64,000 bases of DNA, taken from assembly GCF_024294785.1 (NCBI RefSeq), contig NZ_JANCLT010000001.1:300793-364792 (forward strand), read 5' to 3'. The notes under the pieces are model-generated. The model searched no databases and was not told where the DNA came from. It saw only the letters and a list, made by a program, of their open reading frames with translations. Made by a program: the position numbers and the translations under genes. Positions 49,026 to 60,071 of this stretch are shown one piece after another (positions within the stretch are counted from its first letter, which is position 1; the number at the start of each line of letters is the position of its first letter). The stretch is from Ectobacillus ponti. GTDB lineage: Bacteria; Bacillota; Bacilli; Bacillales; Bacillaceae_G.

Positions 49026-51287
49026 TTATACTTGCGGTTCGTCTGATGTGACAGCTGTTGCCGGCTTTGCCTTCCCTTTCTTCAAGCGCCGCGTTTCCAA
49101 TGCCAGCCAGAGCTGGGAGGCGATGAAGATGGAAGAATACGTACCTACGATCAGGCCGACCAGCAGTGCGATTGAGAAGTTGCGCAGCGATCCGCTGCCA
49201 AAAATCAGGAGCGCAATTACCGGCAGCAGCACGGTCATAACCGTGTTGATGGAGCGGGTAAGCGTCTCGCGGATACTGATGTTGACAACATCCTCCAAAT
49301 CCTGGCGGGTGCGGATCTTTCTGCCCTTATACAGCTCGCGGTTCCGGTCAAACGTTACGATGGAGTCGTTAATGGAATAGCCAACGATTGTCAGAACAGC
49401 CGCGATGAAGGTGATATCCACCTCCAGCTGCAGCAGGCTGAACACTGCAATGATGAAGAACGCATCATGCAGGAGCGCCACAACCGCAGATACTGCATAG
49501 GTAAAACGGAAGCGCAGACTGACATAGAGAATGATGCCGACAGAGGCAATCATGACAGCAATGAATGCGTTGCGGGCCAGCTCCTTGCCAATGGTAGGCG
49601 ATACGGTGCTGACATTCGGCTCTGCGCCGTACTTCTGCTTCACCGCGCTCTTCAGGGTTGCGATTTCGTCTTTGGACAGGACGCCAATCGTGCGGATTGC
49701 AGCACCCTTGTTATCGCTGCCTGTATGCACGATATCTTTAATTTCATCGGCCTTCACTCCGGCAGCAACCAGATCCTTGCGCAGCTCGGCCAAATCAATT
49801 GCCTGGCTGCTGCTGACATCAATGCGCGCCCCGCTGGAGAAGTCAATGCCGACATTCATGCCCATGGTGGCCAGCGCAATCACCCCGGCAAGCGTTGCAG
49901 CAATGGAGAAAGCAACAAATCGGCGGCCGACCTTTACAAAATCAATGCGGTCAAATTTCGTCGGCGCCCGCTCTACGCCCTTGGAAATATGAATAATGTC
50001 CTTCTTCTTGACACCAAACCATTCCGGCTTCTTATCAAACATGCGGCTTTTCACCAAAAGGCCCAACAGGAAACGGGTACCCCCCACGTTTGTGGCAAAG
50101 CCCACCACCAAGCTGATAATTAAGCTCGTGGCAAAGCCCTTAACAGAGCTTGTCCCGTAGATGAACAGCACAACTGCCGCCAGCAGCGTTGTCACGTGCG
50201 CATCCAATACTGTCAGGAAGGAATGCTTGTTGCCCGCACGATAAGCAGCCATCACAGATTTGCCGATCTTCAATTCCTCTTTAAACCGCTCATCTGTAAT
50301 AATGTTGGCATCAACAGCGATACCAACGCCGAGTACAAGCGCGGCAATGCCCGGCAGTGTAAGGACTGCCCCCATCCAATCAAAGATCAGAAGGGTGATG
50401 TATGTATACAGGCACAGCATAACGATTGCCACAATACCCGGCAGGTGATACCACGCAAGCATGAACAGGAAAATCAATGCAATTCCGATTGCGCCTGCAA
50501 GAACTGTTTTCTGCAGTGCCGTTTCACCAAACTTCGCCCCTACAGACGTAGAGTACATTTCCTTCAAATCAACCGGGAGCGCACCCGCATTCAGCAGGTT
50601 GGCAAGCTGCTTGGCGCTCTCCACCGTGAAATTGCCGCCCACAATGGATACATCCGCCTGATTGAATACTTGGTTGACGGATGCCGCTGACAAGTACTTC
50701 GGCTTTGCCTTCGCAGCCTCTGCCTTATAGGAATCCTTTCCTTCTTCAAAGTCCAGCCAAATGACCATCAGGTTATTCGGCGCCCCCATATCCATAACCT
50801 TTTTTGTAACAGCACTGAATTTATCGGCGCTCTTCAGCGCCAAGCCGACACTTGGGCGGCCCTGCTCGTCAAAGGTCTGCTTCGCGCCGTTTTGCTTCAG
50901 ATCTGTGCCATCCATCAGGATGTTGTCATTCACATCGCGGAAGGTCAGCTTCGCCTGCGTGGAAAGAATTTCACGGGCTTTGGACTGGTCTTGCACACCT
51001 GCCAGCTGTACGCGAATCCGGTCTGTTCCTTCAATTTGAATGTTCGGTTCGCTGACCCCGAGCACGTTAACCCGGTTTTCGAGCGCATGCACTGTGCTTA
51101 CAAGCACATCGCGGGTAATTTTATCACCCTTTTTCGCCGGATGCACTTCATATAGAATTTCAAAACCGCCCCGTAAATCGAGGCCGAGATTAATGCCTTT
51201 CGTCACCTTGTTTGTCGTCGCTCCGATGATTCCTCCAATGAGCAATACAATCAGAAAGAAAGCAACGAGTCTGCTTCGTTTTACCAT
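49026..51287 (-). CDS. secDF: Fused protein-export membrane protein SecDF
   Basis: A 753-residue fusion of SecD and SecF with twelve membrane helices. SecD signature NLGLDLRGGFEILYEV near the start and SecF signature NVGIDFSSGARIDV near residue 480 are clear. It uses the proton gradient to help export. ATG 51287 (MVKRSRL) is preferred; ATG 51296 is only 3 bases from AGGAGG. It follows comN by 68 bases. Confidence 0.95.
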   Translation of the reverse strand: MVKRSRLVAFFLIVLLIGGIIGATTNKVTKGINLGLDLRGGFEILYEVHPAKKGDKITRDVLVSTVHALENRVNVLGVSEPNIQIEGTDRIRVQLAGVQDQSKAREILSTQAKLTFRDVNDNILMDGTDLKQNGAKQTFDEQGRPSVGLALKSADKFSAVTKKVMDMGAPNNLMVIWLDFEEGKDSYKAEAAKAKPKYLSAASVNQVFNQADVSIVGGNFTVESAKQLANLLNAGALPVDLKEMYSTSVGAKFGETALQKTVLAGAIGIALIFLFMLAWYHLPGIVAIVMLCLYTYITLLIFDWMGAVLTLPGIAALVLGVGIAVDANIITDERFKEELKIGKSVMAAYRAGNKHSFLTVLDAHVTTLLAAVVLFIYGTSSVKGFATSLIISLVVGFATNVGGTRFLLGLLVKSRMFDKKPEWFGVKKKDIIHISKGVERAPTKFDRIDFVKVGRRFVAFSIAATLAGVIALATMGMNVGIDFSSGARIDVSSSQAIDLAELRKDLVAAGVKADEIKDIVHTGSDNKGAAIRTIGVLSKDEIATLKSAVKQKYGAEPNVSTVSPTIGKELARNAFIAVMIASVGIILYVSLRFRFTYAVSAVVALLHDAFFIIAVFSLLQLEVDITFIAAVLTIVGYSINDSIVTFDRNRELYKGRKIRTRQDLEDVVNISIRETLTRSINTVMTVLLPVIALLIFGSGSLRNFSIALLVGLIVGTYSSIFIASQLWLALETRRLKKGKAKPATAVTSDEPQV

Positions 51288-51355
51288 CCCTGTCATTTGC
51301 CTCCTTCTATACTACGAAACCATTATATGTACTGGCTGGAATGCATGTCAAATCG

Positions 51356-51640
51356 TCACTTGTTTTCATATTCCTCAAAGGACCCCAGCGGTTCCTTATA
51401 GGCCTGCATGGTCAAGTACATCATGTAGTCATGAGTTGACAGTGTCAGGACGTCATTGACCAGCCTGTGCAGCAAAAGCTCACCCTTCAAACGCTTCCAT
51501 TTTTTCTGCTTCAGGCAATCCCAGACCTCTTGAATTGTGGCATTGTCATAGCCAAGAATCTGAAACTCCTCCGCCTTGCTCGCCAGGACAGGCTGCAGCT
51601 GTTCCCGGTACGCATCCACTGCATGGACATGCTCTTCCAT
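51356..51640 (-). CDS. comN: Post-transcriptional regulator ComN (YrzD)
   Basis: A 94-residue protein with LGYDNATIQEVWDCLKQKKW and LSTHDYMMYLTMQAY, as in the ComN family next to secDF. B. subtilis ComN controls comE mRNA and binds DivIVA. GGGGGGAAAG precedes ATG 51640. It is divergent from spoVB. Confidence 0.85.
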   Translation of the reverse strand: MEEHVHAVDAYREQLQPVLASKAEEFQILGYDNATIQEVWDCLKQKKWKRLKGELLLHRLVNDVLTLSTHDYMMYLTMQAYKEPLGSFEEYENK

Positions 51641-51829
51641 CTTTCTTTCCCCCCTTTGCTGTTTGCTTCATCGTCACGTGAGAGGTATATGCACACAAGT
51701 ATCTTTTTGGCTGCAAGAACAGACGGCAAAAAAACACTTGTACACATATACCTTGTCATGCTTGGCCATTATGGCCGCATATACATGATTGTAAATCATT
51801 CTGCTTGTTTTGAGAAGGTGGGAAAGGAA

Positions 51830-53386
51830 ATGACGAAGCAAAGCTTTCTGCGCGGCACCTTTATCTTGATCATCGCCGGCTTGATTACACGAATTCTGGG
51901 GTTCATCAACCGCATCGTCATGGCCCGTATACTCGGAAGTGAAGGCGTCGGTCTGTACATGATGGCTGTTCCGACCTTCATTCTTGCCATTACGGTTACA
52001 CAGCTTGGGCTGCCGGTGGCTATCGCCAAGCTGGTGGCGGAGGCGGAAGCTGTCGGCGACCGCAAGAAGGTGAAGAGCATCCTGACCGTATCCCTCACGG
52101 TCACCCTGACACTGAGCGTCATCTTCACAGCCGCTTTTATTGTGCTCGCGCCGATTCTGGCAAAGACGATGCTGACAGATTCGCGCACTTATTATCCGCT
52201 GATTGCCATTCTGCCGGTGGTGCCGATTATCGCCGTATCAAGTGTGCTGCGCGGCTATTTCCAAGGGCGGCAAAATATGAAGCCAAGCTCTGTCGCCCAG
52301 GTGATTGAGCAGGTTGTACGCATCACGATGATTGCAGTCTGCATTCGGGCCCTGCTGCCGTATGGGATTGAATACGCGGCTGCCGGCGCCATGATTTCTG
52401 CTGTTTTGGGAGAACTGGCTTCCCTGCTGTACATGTTCATCATGTTTCAACGCGACAAGCATGTGTCCATTCGGCCGCAATTCCTTCAGACCGCAAGAAC
52501 AGGGTGGGGCACTTTCAAATCACTGATGGCCACTGCCCTGCCGACAACCGGCAGCCGGTTTATCGGCTCTGTCGCCTACTTCGTCGAACCGATTGTGGTA
52601 GCGCAGAGCTTGGCCATAGCAGGCGTTACAGCAGCCGTTGCCACCAGGCAGTACGGTTTGCTGACAGGCTATGCCCTGCCGCTTTTGTTTCTCCCGTCCT
52701 TTATTACGTACGCCCTGTCCACTTCGCTTGTTCCTTCCGTCAGCGAGGCGGCGGCGAAGCAGCATCACCGCACTGTGGAATACCGGCTGCAGCAGGCCCT
52801 GCGCCTCTCATTTATCTCAGGTGGCTGGTCCGTTGTCGTCCTGTATATATTTGCTTCTCCCATCATGAAGCTCATGTATCACACAGATGAGGCAGCGGGG
52901 TTTATCCATCTGCTTGCACCTTGCTTTATCTTCTACTATTTTCAAGGGCCGCTGACTTCGGTGCTGCAGGCCTTGGATATGGCAAAGGCGGCCATGGTGA
53001 ACAGCTTAATCGGTTCTGCAGTGAAGGTGGCGGTTATTTTTGTACTTGCCTCCCGCACCGAGTTCCAAATCATGGGGGTTGCCCTTGCCATTGCGGCAGG
53101 CCTGGTGACAGTGACACTGCTGCATTATGCAACTGTCCTGAAGCGCATCACCTTTACCATTTACGCCCGCGAATATATATACGGCTCATTGGCAATCTTC
53201 ATTGCCGGAGCCGCGGGATACTATTGCAGAGAGCATGTCGTGTTTTCTTCCTCTCTCGGCACCCAGACGCTTGCCGGCATCACAGCCACCACCGTACTGT
53301 ACGGCATCCTGCTCATCCTGTTCCGCCTTATTCGCCGGGAGGAACTGAAGCGGCTGCCCTTGTTCCGCAGGCTTATTACGAAATAA
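51830..53386 (+). CDS. spoVB: Stage V sporulation protein B (lipid II flippase-like)
   Basis: A 518-residue polytopic protein of the MOP/MATE exporter superfamily with about fourteen helices. GLITRILGFINRIVMARILG at the start and NRIVMAR-type polar residues are typical for SpoVB. In B. subtilis it is needed for spore cortex synthesis. ATG 51830 follows GAAGGTGGGAAAGG; the frame runs further up to 51467 over comN and is rejected there. Confidence 0.93.
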   Translation: MTKQSFLRGTFILIIAGLITRILGFINRIVMARILGSEGVGLYMMAVPTFILAITVTQLGLPVAIAKLVAEAEAVGDRKKVKSILTVSLTVTLTLSVIFTAAFIVLAPILAKTMLTDSRTYYPLIAILPVVPIIAVSSVLRGYFQGRQNMKPSSVAQVIEQVVRITMIAVCIRALLPYGIEYAAAGAMISAVLGELASLLYMFIMFQRDKHVSIRPQFLQTARTGWGTFKSLMATALPTTGSRFIGSVAYFVEPIVVAQSLAIAGVTAAVATRQYGLLTGYALPLLFLPSFITYALSTSLVPSVSEAAAKQHHRTVEYRLQQALRLSFISGGWSVVVLYIFASPIMKLMYHTDEAAGFIHLLAPCFIFYYFQGPLTSVLQALDMAKAAMVNSLIGSAVKVAVIFVLASRTEFQIMGVALAIAAGLVTVTLLHYATVLKRITFTIYAREYIYGSLAIFIAGAAGYYCREHVVFSSSLGTQTLAGITATTVLYGILLILFRLIRREELKRLPLFRRLITK

Positions 53387-53409
53387 GAGCAGCCCCTGCG
53401 GCTGCTCTT
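53385..53409. terminator. Bidirectional terminator between spoVB and yrbG
   Basis: A perfect 10-bp stem (53385-53394 with 53400-53409) has T-rich tails on both strands. Confidence 0.8.
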
Positions 53410-54062
53410 TATTTATCCTCGAGGTCCACAAAAAATTCCCCGTTCTGAAAGCTGCAATAGGAGATCTGCTTCACATGCTGATATCCAAGCTTCCGCAGGC
53501 TCTGGCGCAGCCATAGATTTGTTTTCCCCATCATTTCCAAGTGCTCGGACTGGATGACGCCATCTAAAATTAAAGGCAGTGAAAACTGCGGGTCCTGCGC
53601 CTGGCTGCTCTTTGCTGTTTGCTGAAAGACAGAGAGCTTTCCCGACGGCTCCAGGATGGCATAAGCCACATCCCGGATATCTGCAACCCCCTGCTCCCGC
53701 ATCTGTGTCAGCAGGTCGTCAAAGTTGTACCGCTGCTTCCGCATTTCCTGCTCCTTTATTTTTCCGTTGTCAACCAGGATAACCGCATGGCCGTCCAGCA
53801 ATCTGCTTATTCGTTTGCTCTTTAACGAAACGAAAGCCAATCCGACTTGAATTGCCATTAAAGAAGCCATCGGCACAACCTGCTTCCATATGGGCGTATT
53901 CATGTCCTCGATTGCCATGACCGCCATTTCTCCAATCATAATAAAGACAACCAAATCCAACACGCTCAGTTCGCCGATCTCCCGCTTGCCCATCAGCCGA
54001 AAAATAACCAAAATCACAATGTATAACAGAGCCGTCCGGGCAACTGATTCCAGAAACTCCAA
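53409..54062 (-). CDS. yrbG: YrbG, DUF421/YetF-family membrane protein
   Basis: A 217-residue protein with three N-terminal helices (residues 5-85) and a soluble DUF421 domain containing ILVDNGKIKEQEMRKQRYN and DLLTQMREQGV. Family members are linked to spores and membrane stress, without a fixed activity. TTG 54062 has AGGAGAGGG upstream; an upstream GTG at 54083 overlaps no site. Convergent with spoVB. Confidence 0.88.
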   Translation of the reverse strand: MEFLESVARTALLYIVILVIFRLMGKREIGELSVLDLVVFIMIGEMAVMAIEDMNTPIWKQVVPMASLMAIQVGLAFVSLKSKRISRLLDGHAVILVDNGKIKEQEMRKQRYNFDDLLTQMREQGVADIRDVAYAILEPSGKLSVFQQTAKSSQAQDPQFSLPLILDGVIQSEHLEMMGKTNLWLRQSLRKLGYQHVKQISYCSFQNGEFFVDLEDK

Positions 54063-54186
54063 TGGTCCCTCTCCTTTCCGCACCCGTTAGTGTATCCGGA
54101 TGTGAAAGAAGTATGATGCCGAACTGTGCAAAACTAGTCTAACTTGTTTTCTCGGGAAATATGCTTGTATAGAAGGGGGGATAAGC

Positions 54187-54567
54187 ATGACAAATACAAG
54201 ACGCTTCACAACAGCTGTGCTGTTTGGCCTTGGCACTGTTGTAGTACTGGCTTCAGCGGCAAGCCTGCTCATGGCGCTCCTGCTGATGGCAACCAATATA
54301 AGCGATAAGACCATGACGGTTGTTCTCTTTATTCTTGCTTTATGCTCCACACTTGCTGCCGGGTTCATTTCCGGCGTAAAGGCTAAGATGAAGGGCTGGC
54401 TTGCCGGCGGCACAACCGGAGTCCTGTTTTCCTTTTTGGTCTTTTTAGTGAACTATCTTGGTTACTCCCAAGGGCTTTCACAGGATCACATGATTTATCA
54501 CCTCGGACTGTTGGCTGCGAGTATGATTGGCGGCATCTTCGGGGTGAATATGGCGAATAAAGCATAA
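54187..54567 (+). CDS. yrzE: YrzE, small four-helix membrane protein (TIGR04086)
   Basis: A 126-residue protein with four hydrophobic helices and Ala/Gly/Leu-rich sequence. It is the conserved neighbour of yajC in Bacillus (YrzE). GAAGGGGGG precedes ATG 54187. Function unknown. Confidence 0.85.
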   Translation: MTNTRRFTTAVLFGLGTVVVLASAASLLMALLLMATNISDKTMTVVLFILALCSTLAAGFISGVKAKMKGWLAGGTTGVLFSFLVFLVNYLGYSQGLSQDHMIYHLGLLAASMIGGIFGVNMANKA

Positions 54568-54593
54568 AAAAGCCCGGCATCCACCGGGCTTTT
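54567..54593. terminator. Bidirectional terminator between yrzE and yajC
   Basis: A perfect 10-bp stem (54567-54576 with 54584-54593) has T runs on both strands. Confidence 0.85.
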
Positions 54594-54599
54594 TTATGC

Positions 54600-54869
54600 T
54601 TATTGCACTTCTTTCTTTACTTCACGGATGGCGCTGCGGTCAAATGTCAGACGGGAACCGTCGCTGCCCTTCAGCACAATGGTTGTGTCGGAAATAGAAT
54701 CAACAATGCCATGCAAGCCGCCGATTGTCACAATGTGATCGCCCTTCTTCAGCCCGCTCTGCATTTGTGCCACGCTGCGCTGACGCTTTTGCTGCGGGCG
54801 GATGAGCAGGAAGTAGAAAATTGCGAACATGACAATCAATGGCAATACATTCACCAAGAATGAATTCAT
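54600..54869 (-). CDS. yajC: Preprotein translocase accessory subunit YajC
   Basis: An 89-residue protein with one N-terminal membrane helix, the motif FYFLLIRPQQKRQ and a soluble tail. YajC joins SecDF. AAAGGAGG precedes ATG 54869. A hairpin (CCTGTCC/GGACAGG, 54929-54948 region) without a T run lies between tgt and yajC. Confidence 0.94.
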   Translation of the reverse strand: MNSFLVNVLPLIVMFAIFYFLLIRPQQKRQRSVAQMQSGLKKGDHIVTIGGLHGIVDSISDTTIVLKGSDGSRLTFDRSAIREVKKEVQ

Positions 54870-54947
54870 GTGTATAGCCTCCTTTTATTCAATAATCATT
54901 TTACAGCAGATTCGCTGCCTGTCCCGTAAACGGACAGGGCCTCTTTG

Positions 54948-56225
<1,278 letters not shown>

Positions 56226-56230
56226 CTGCA

Positions 56231-57259
56231 TTAGATAATGAACATGGCATCGCCAAAGCTGAAGAAGCGATACCGCTCCTGTACAGCCGTCTCATAGGCG
56301 CGGAGCACATTCTCGCGGCCGGCAAGCGCGCTGATCAGCATGATCAGCGAAGACTTTGGCAAGTGGAAGTTCGTAATCAGCCCGTCAATCGCTTTGAACT
56401 CATAGCCGGGATAGATGAAAATGCTCGTCCAGCCGGATGCTGCGCGGAACTCCCCGTTATACTCGCTTGCAATGGTTTCGACCGTACGGGTGGACGTTGT
56501 GCCGACCGTAATGATGCGGCCGCCCTCCTGCTTTGTCCGGTTCAGCAGGGCTGCAGTCTCCTCGGACATGTAATAATATTCCGAATGCATCTCATGCTCT
56601 TCGATGTTTTCCGCGGAAACCGGACGGAAGGTGCCAAGGCCGACGTGCAGGGTGACAAAGGCCAACTGCACTCCTTTTGCCTGAATTTGCTCCAGCAGCT
56701 CTTCCGTGAAGTGCAGACCGGCTGTAGGCGCTGCCGCGGAGCCGACTTCCTTTGCGTATACCGTCTGATACCGATCGCGGTCCTCCAGCGTTTCCTTAAT
56801 GTAAGGAGGCAATGGCATTTCACCGAGTTCATCCAAGATTTCATAAAAAATGCCTTCATATGAGAACTCCAGTGTCCGGCCGCCCTGCTCCCCCGTCGCA
56901 ATACAGACCGCCTTCAGCTTCCCCTCGCCGAACACAATGACACTTCCTTCTTTGATACGCTTGGCCGGCTTGACCAGCGTGTCCCAACGGTCGCCTGCCT
57001 CCTGCTTCAAGAGCAGCACTTCAATGTGCGCCCCTGTGTCCTCTTTGACGCCATGAAGACGGGCCGGCATGACCTTTGTTTCGTTCAGCACGAGGCAATC
57101 CCCCGGACGCAGATAAGACAATACATCAGAAAAACGCTTATGCTCCACTTCGCCGGTTGTCCGGTGCAGCACCATCAAACGGGAGCTTTGCCGGTCCGCA
57201 AGCGGCACCTGGGCAATCAGCTCCTCCGGCAAATGAAAATCAAATAAGTTAATATCCAT
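56231..57259 (-). CDS. queA: S-adenosylmethionine:tRNA ribosyltransferase-isomerase
   Basis: A 342-residue enzyme that turns preQ1-tRNA into epoxyqueuosine-tRNA. [19 protein letters not shown] at the start, PTAGLHFT and [11 protein letters not shown] are family signatures. It precedes tgt in the same pathway and direction. Confidence 0.97.
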   Translation of the reverse strand: MDINLFDFHLPEELIAQVPLADRQSSRLMVLHRTTGEVEHKRFSDVLSYLRPGDCLVLNETKVMPARLHGVKEDTGAHIEVLLLKQEAGDRWDTLVKPAKRIKEGSVIVFGEGKLKAVCIATGEQGGRTLEFSYEGIFYEILDELGEMPLPPYIKETLEDRDRYQTVYAKEVGSAAAPTAGLHFTEELLEQIQAKGVQLAFVTLHVGLGTFRPVSAENIEEHEMHSEYYYMSEETAALLNRTKQEGGRIITVGTTSTRTVETIASEYNGEFRAASGWTSIFIYPGYEFKAIDGLITNFHLPKSSLIMLISALAGRENVLRAYETAVQERYRFFSFGDAMFII

Positions 57260-57267
57260 GCTTCCAC

Positions 57268-57465
57268 CTACTTCAGCTTTCCTAGAATATACAGCACAAC
57301 TGATAGAATGATACTTATTAATATGGACGTGACGACCGGAAAGTAAAAGGTGACATTCCCCTTTTTGATGAGAATATCACCCGGCAGCTTGCCTACAAAC
57401 CGCCAAACCAGTCCAATCACAAGAAACAACAGGCCCAGTGTAAGAAACAGCCTTGAGAAATCCAT
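57268..57465 (-). CDS. yrzS: YrzS-like small membrane protein (DUF2905)
   Basis: A 65-residue protein with two hydrophobic helices around [13 protein letters not shown], as in DUF2905 proteins beside ruvB. ATG 57465 overlaps the ruvB stop (TGATG), so translation is likely coupled. Function unknown. Confidence 0.85.
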   Translation of the reverse strand: MDFSRLFLTLGLLFLVIGLVWRFVGKLPGDILIKKGNVTFYFPVVTSILISIILSVVLYILGKLK

Positions 57466-58466
57466 CACGCCTTTGGCACCTCCAGCCCGAAATGCTCATA
57501 AGCGAGCGGGGTCACAATCCGGCCGCGCGGCGTCCGCTGCAGAAATCCAATTTGCAGCAGGTACGGCTCATATACATCCTCAATCGTCTGGGCCTCCTCG
57601 CCAATGGTTGCGGCCACTGTTTCCAGCCCCGCCGGACCGCCGCGGAATTTCTCGATAATGCCCAGCAGCAGCTTATGGTCAATATGGTCCAAGCCAAGCT
57701 GGTCGACCTGCAGCAGCTCCAGCGCCGTTTTTGCAATCTCCAGGTCAATCCGGCCATTTCCGCGCACCTGGGCAAAATCACGTACCCGCCGCAGCAGCCG
57801 GTTGGCAATGCGCGGCGTGCCCCGGGAGCGCCGGGCGGTTTCCACAGCCGCCTGCGGCGCGATTTCCACCCCGAGCACATCCGCTGTGCGTGTGACGATT
57901 TGCGTCAGCTGCTCCATTGTATAATACTCCAGACGCGACAATACGCCAAAGCGGTCGCGCAGCGGTGCCGACAGAGAGCCTGCGCGCGTCGTCGCGCCGA
58001 CTAAGGTAAACGGCGGCAAATCCAAACGGACGGAACGCGCTGTCGGGCCCTTGCCGATGACAATATCAAGGCAGAAATCCTCCATGGCCGGATACAGCAC
58101 CTCTTCCACTGTCCGCGGCAGCCGGTGAATTTCATCAATGAACAGCACATCCCCCGGCTGGAGGGCTGTCAGCACCGCGGCCAAATCACCCGGGCGCTCG
58201 ATGGCAGGCCCTGATGTAGCCCGCATTTCCACACCCATTTCGTTAGCTATAATATTGGCCAAAGTCGTTTTCCCTAATCCCGGCGGACCATACAGGAGCA
58301 CGTGATCCAGCGTTTCCTCCCGCAGCTTGGCTGCCTCGATGAACACCTCCAGATTGTGCTTTACCTTGTCCTGCCCGATGTATTGCCGCAGTGTTTGCGG
58401 CCGCAGCGAATACTCAAACTCCGCATCCTCCTGCGCGGAGGCGCCGGAAACGAGACGCTCCTCCAT
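57465..58466 (-). CDS. ruvB: Holliday junction DNA helicase RuvB
   Basis: A 333-residue AAA+ motor: Walker [14 protein letters not shown], Walker [12 protein letters not shown], and [19 protein letters not shown]. Residues 240-330 form the winged-helix end. ATG 58466 has GAGGTGAG upstream. It starts 4 bases after ruvA. Confidence 0.97.
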   Translation of the reverse strand: MEERLVSGASAQEDAEFEYSLRPQTLRQYIGQDKVKHNLEVFIEAAKLREETLDHVLLYGPPGLGKTTLANIIANEMGVEMRATSGPAIERPGDLAAVLTALQPGDVLFIDEIHRLPRTVEEVLYPAMEDFCLDIVIGKGPTARSVRLDLPPFTLVGATTRAGSLSAPLRDRFGVLSRLEYYTMEQLTQIVTRTADVLGVEIAPQAAVETARRSRGTPRIANRLLRRVRDFAQVRGNGRIDLEIAKTALELLQVDQLGLDHIDHKLLLGIIEKFRGGPAGLETVAATIGEEAQTIEDVYEPYLLQIGFLQRTPRGRIVTPLAYEHFGLEVPKA

Positions 58467-58470
58467 CCTC

Positions 58471-59082
58471 TCACCTCTTTCCGTGCAGCAAAAGCTGCAG
58501 CGCTTTCCGGATGTATTGATCAGCTGATAATGCTTCCTGCTGCAAATCCGGCACGATGCGGGCAATCTCCCGCTCAGCGTAGCCTAATGCTTGCAACGCC
58601 TCCAGTGCATCGTCCAGTTCATTCGGCTGCTTCTCTTCAAAATGGGAGGCATCAGAGAACAGATCCGGAAAGGCATCCGGCACTACATCGGCCAGCTTTC
58701 CTTTTAAATCCAGCATCATTTGCCGGGCTGTTTTCTTGCCGACTCCCGGGAACTTTACCAAAAATTTCTCATTTTCCTCTTCAATCGCCTGCACAAGCTG
58801 ATCTGTCCGGCCTGCCGCCAAAATGGCCAAGGCCCCCTTCGGCCCGATGCCCGACACACTCAGTAGCTTCATGAACAAAGCGCGTTCCTGGCGGGTCCCA
58901 AAGCCGTAAAGCGCCAGAATGTCCTCTCTTACATACTGATACGTATAAATGCGGATTTGCTGGTCGCTTCGCTTGAACACATATGGATTTGGCGTAAAGA
59001 TTTGATATCCCATGCCGTTATGGTCCAGCACTACATATTCCGGCCCAACATAATCAACGGTTCCTGTAATATATTCAAGCAA
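58471..59082 (-). CDS. ruvA: Holliday junction-binding protein RuvA
   Basis: A 203-residue protein with OB fold ([19 protein letters not shown]), helix-hairpin-helix pair ([14 protein letters not shown] and [16 protein letters not shown]) and C-terminal domain III. The start is TTG 59082 with GGAGAG upstream. It binds four-way junctions and loads RuvB. Confidence 0.96.
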   Translation of the reverse strand: MLEYITGTVDYVGPEYVVLDHNGMGYQIFTPNPYVFKRSDQQIRIYTYQYVREDILALYGFGTRQERALFMKLLSVSGIGPKGALAILAAGRTDQLVQAIEEENEKFLVKFPGVGKKTARQMMLDLKGKLADVVPDAFPDLFSDASHFEEKQPNELDDALEALQALGYAEREIARIVPDLQQEALSADQYIRKALQLLLHGKR

Positions 59083-59194
59083 CTCGCACTCTCTCCTTTT
59101 GCAATCGTACCCTTCATTTTAGCATAAGTTGCCGGAAAAAGTACAAAGAGAACAAGAAATTCCGCACAAACGTTCTATACCTTCTCCATAGAAA

Positions 59195-59218
59195 AAAGAC
59201 CAGCATCCCCGCTAGTCC
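59195..59218 (-). terminator. Terminator overlapping the end of bofC
   Basis: A 7-bp stem (59198-59204 with 59211-59217, one G-T pair) is followed on the minus strand by six T. The bofC stop codon lies within the hairpin. Confidence 0.75.
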
Positions 59219-59730
59219 TTCTCCACAGAATAGTGCTTCAGCTCCTGCAGCACCTTCACATATTTCTCCTTCGTCTGCACCCGAATGCCATGCCGCAGTT
59301 CCCTGCGCCGGTCACTCTTGAGCTTCCTGATATCAATTTGAAAGAAGGAATGAATGGCCTCATGATCCCCCGGTTTGCCGCGAAACAGCTGCAGCATCCC
59401 CTTCTTGGAAACTCCGAAATACCCGCCTGACTTTAAAAGCGGCGAGATGTCATCCACCCGCTTTTGCAGCACGATTTGCATATCATCCCGGTCCACAACC
59501 TGCCAATCCCGATGCTGCCAAAGAAACTTTTCAAGGGTTGCGGGTGGCCTCATCAGAATCTCTTCACTCACTTCTCCATCCAAATACATCCGCTGCATCA
59601 CCACTGTTACACGCGGGTCCGATGGAGAAGCATACATTTGAACAGGAGCTGCCGCAGCCGGCGCCTGTATGAAGAACCAATAGAAGATCAGAAGACAAAC
59701 CGCCCATAGAACCTGCTTCACTAGTCGCAT
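59212..59730 (-). CDS. bofC: BofC, forespore regulator of SigK checkpoint
   Basis: A 172-residue exported protein with a signal peptide (cleavage near APAAA, residue 29). Residues 30-170 match BofC (VTVVMQRMYLDGEVSEEIL and GYFGVSKKGMLQLFRG). BofC inhibits SpoIVB in the intermembrane space during sporulation. ATG 59730 follows GAGGTG. Repeat copy B lies upstream. Confidence 0.9.
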   Translation of the reverse strand: MRLVKQVLWAVCLLIFYWFFIQAPAAAAPVQMYASPSDPRVTVVMQRMYLDGEVSEEILMRPPATLEKFLWQHRDWQVVDRDDMQIVLQKRVDDISPLLKSGGYFGVSKKGMLQLFRGKPGDHEAIHSFFQIDIRKLKSDRRRELRHGIRVQTKEKYVKVLQELKHYSVEKD

Positions 59731-59813
59731 TGGAGTCACCTCATTTAGGAAAAATGCCTCGCCTATCGCATTTTGACAAGCTTAGCTTTACCAAAAACAA
59801 GGACTTTATCCAA

Positions 59814-59975
59814 GAAAAGCGGAGGGGCCTCGCCCGGCTCCCAGAAGGGAGGTTCTGGCACCTAAAAGGCGCTTTTTGCCTTTATATGGGGGGCAGGTTC
59901 TCACTGGCAGATGGCTGGCTGCTGCAGCTGGACACCACTGAAAAGCAAAGCCGGCTCGTCCAGCCCACAGAAAAA
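59814..59975 (+). repeat. Structured intergenic repeat, copy B with trailing partial copy
   Basis: A full element of about 125 bases from GAAAAGCGGAG at 59814. It shares AGAAGGGAGGTTC, CCTAAAAGGCGCTTTTTGCC and GCAGGTTCTCACTGGCAG with copy A. It ends in CTGGACACCACT and is followed, as in copy A, by a second start of the element (GAAAAGCAAAGCCGG at 59940). It fills the gap between coxA and bofC. Confidence 0.8.
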
Positions 59976-59984
59976 ATGCCAAAC

Positions 59985-60015
59985 AAAAAAGCCGCCCGCA
60001 AGTCCGGGCAGCGCT
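59985..60015 (-). terminator. Terminator after coxA
   Basis: GCCCG and CGGGC (extended by AGC/GCT) are followed on the minus strand by six T. A further perfect hairpin (GAGGCTGG/CCAGCCTC) lies just before it at about 60040-60066. Confidence 0.7.
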
Positions 60016-60071
60016 CCGAAAGGCAGACATCCCTGACTTCCGGAGGCTGGTTCCTGCGGGCCAGCCTCTAT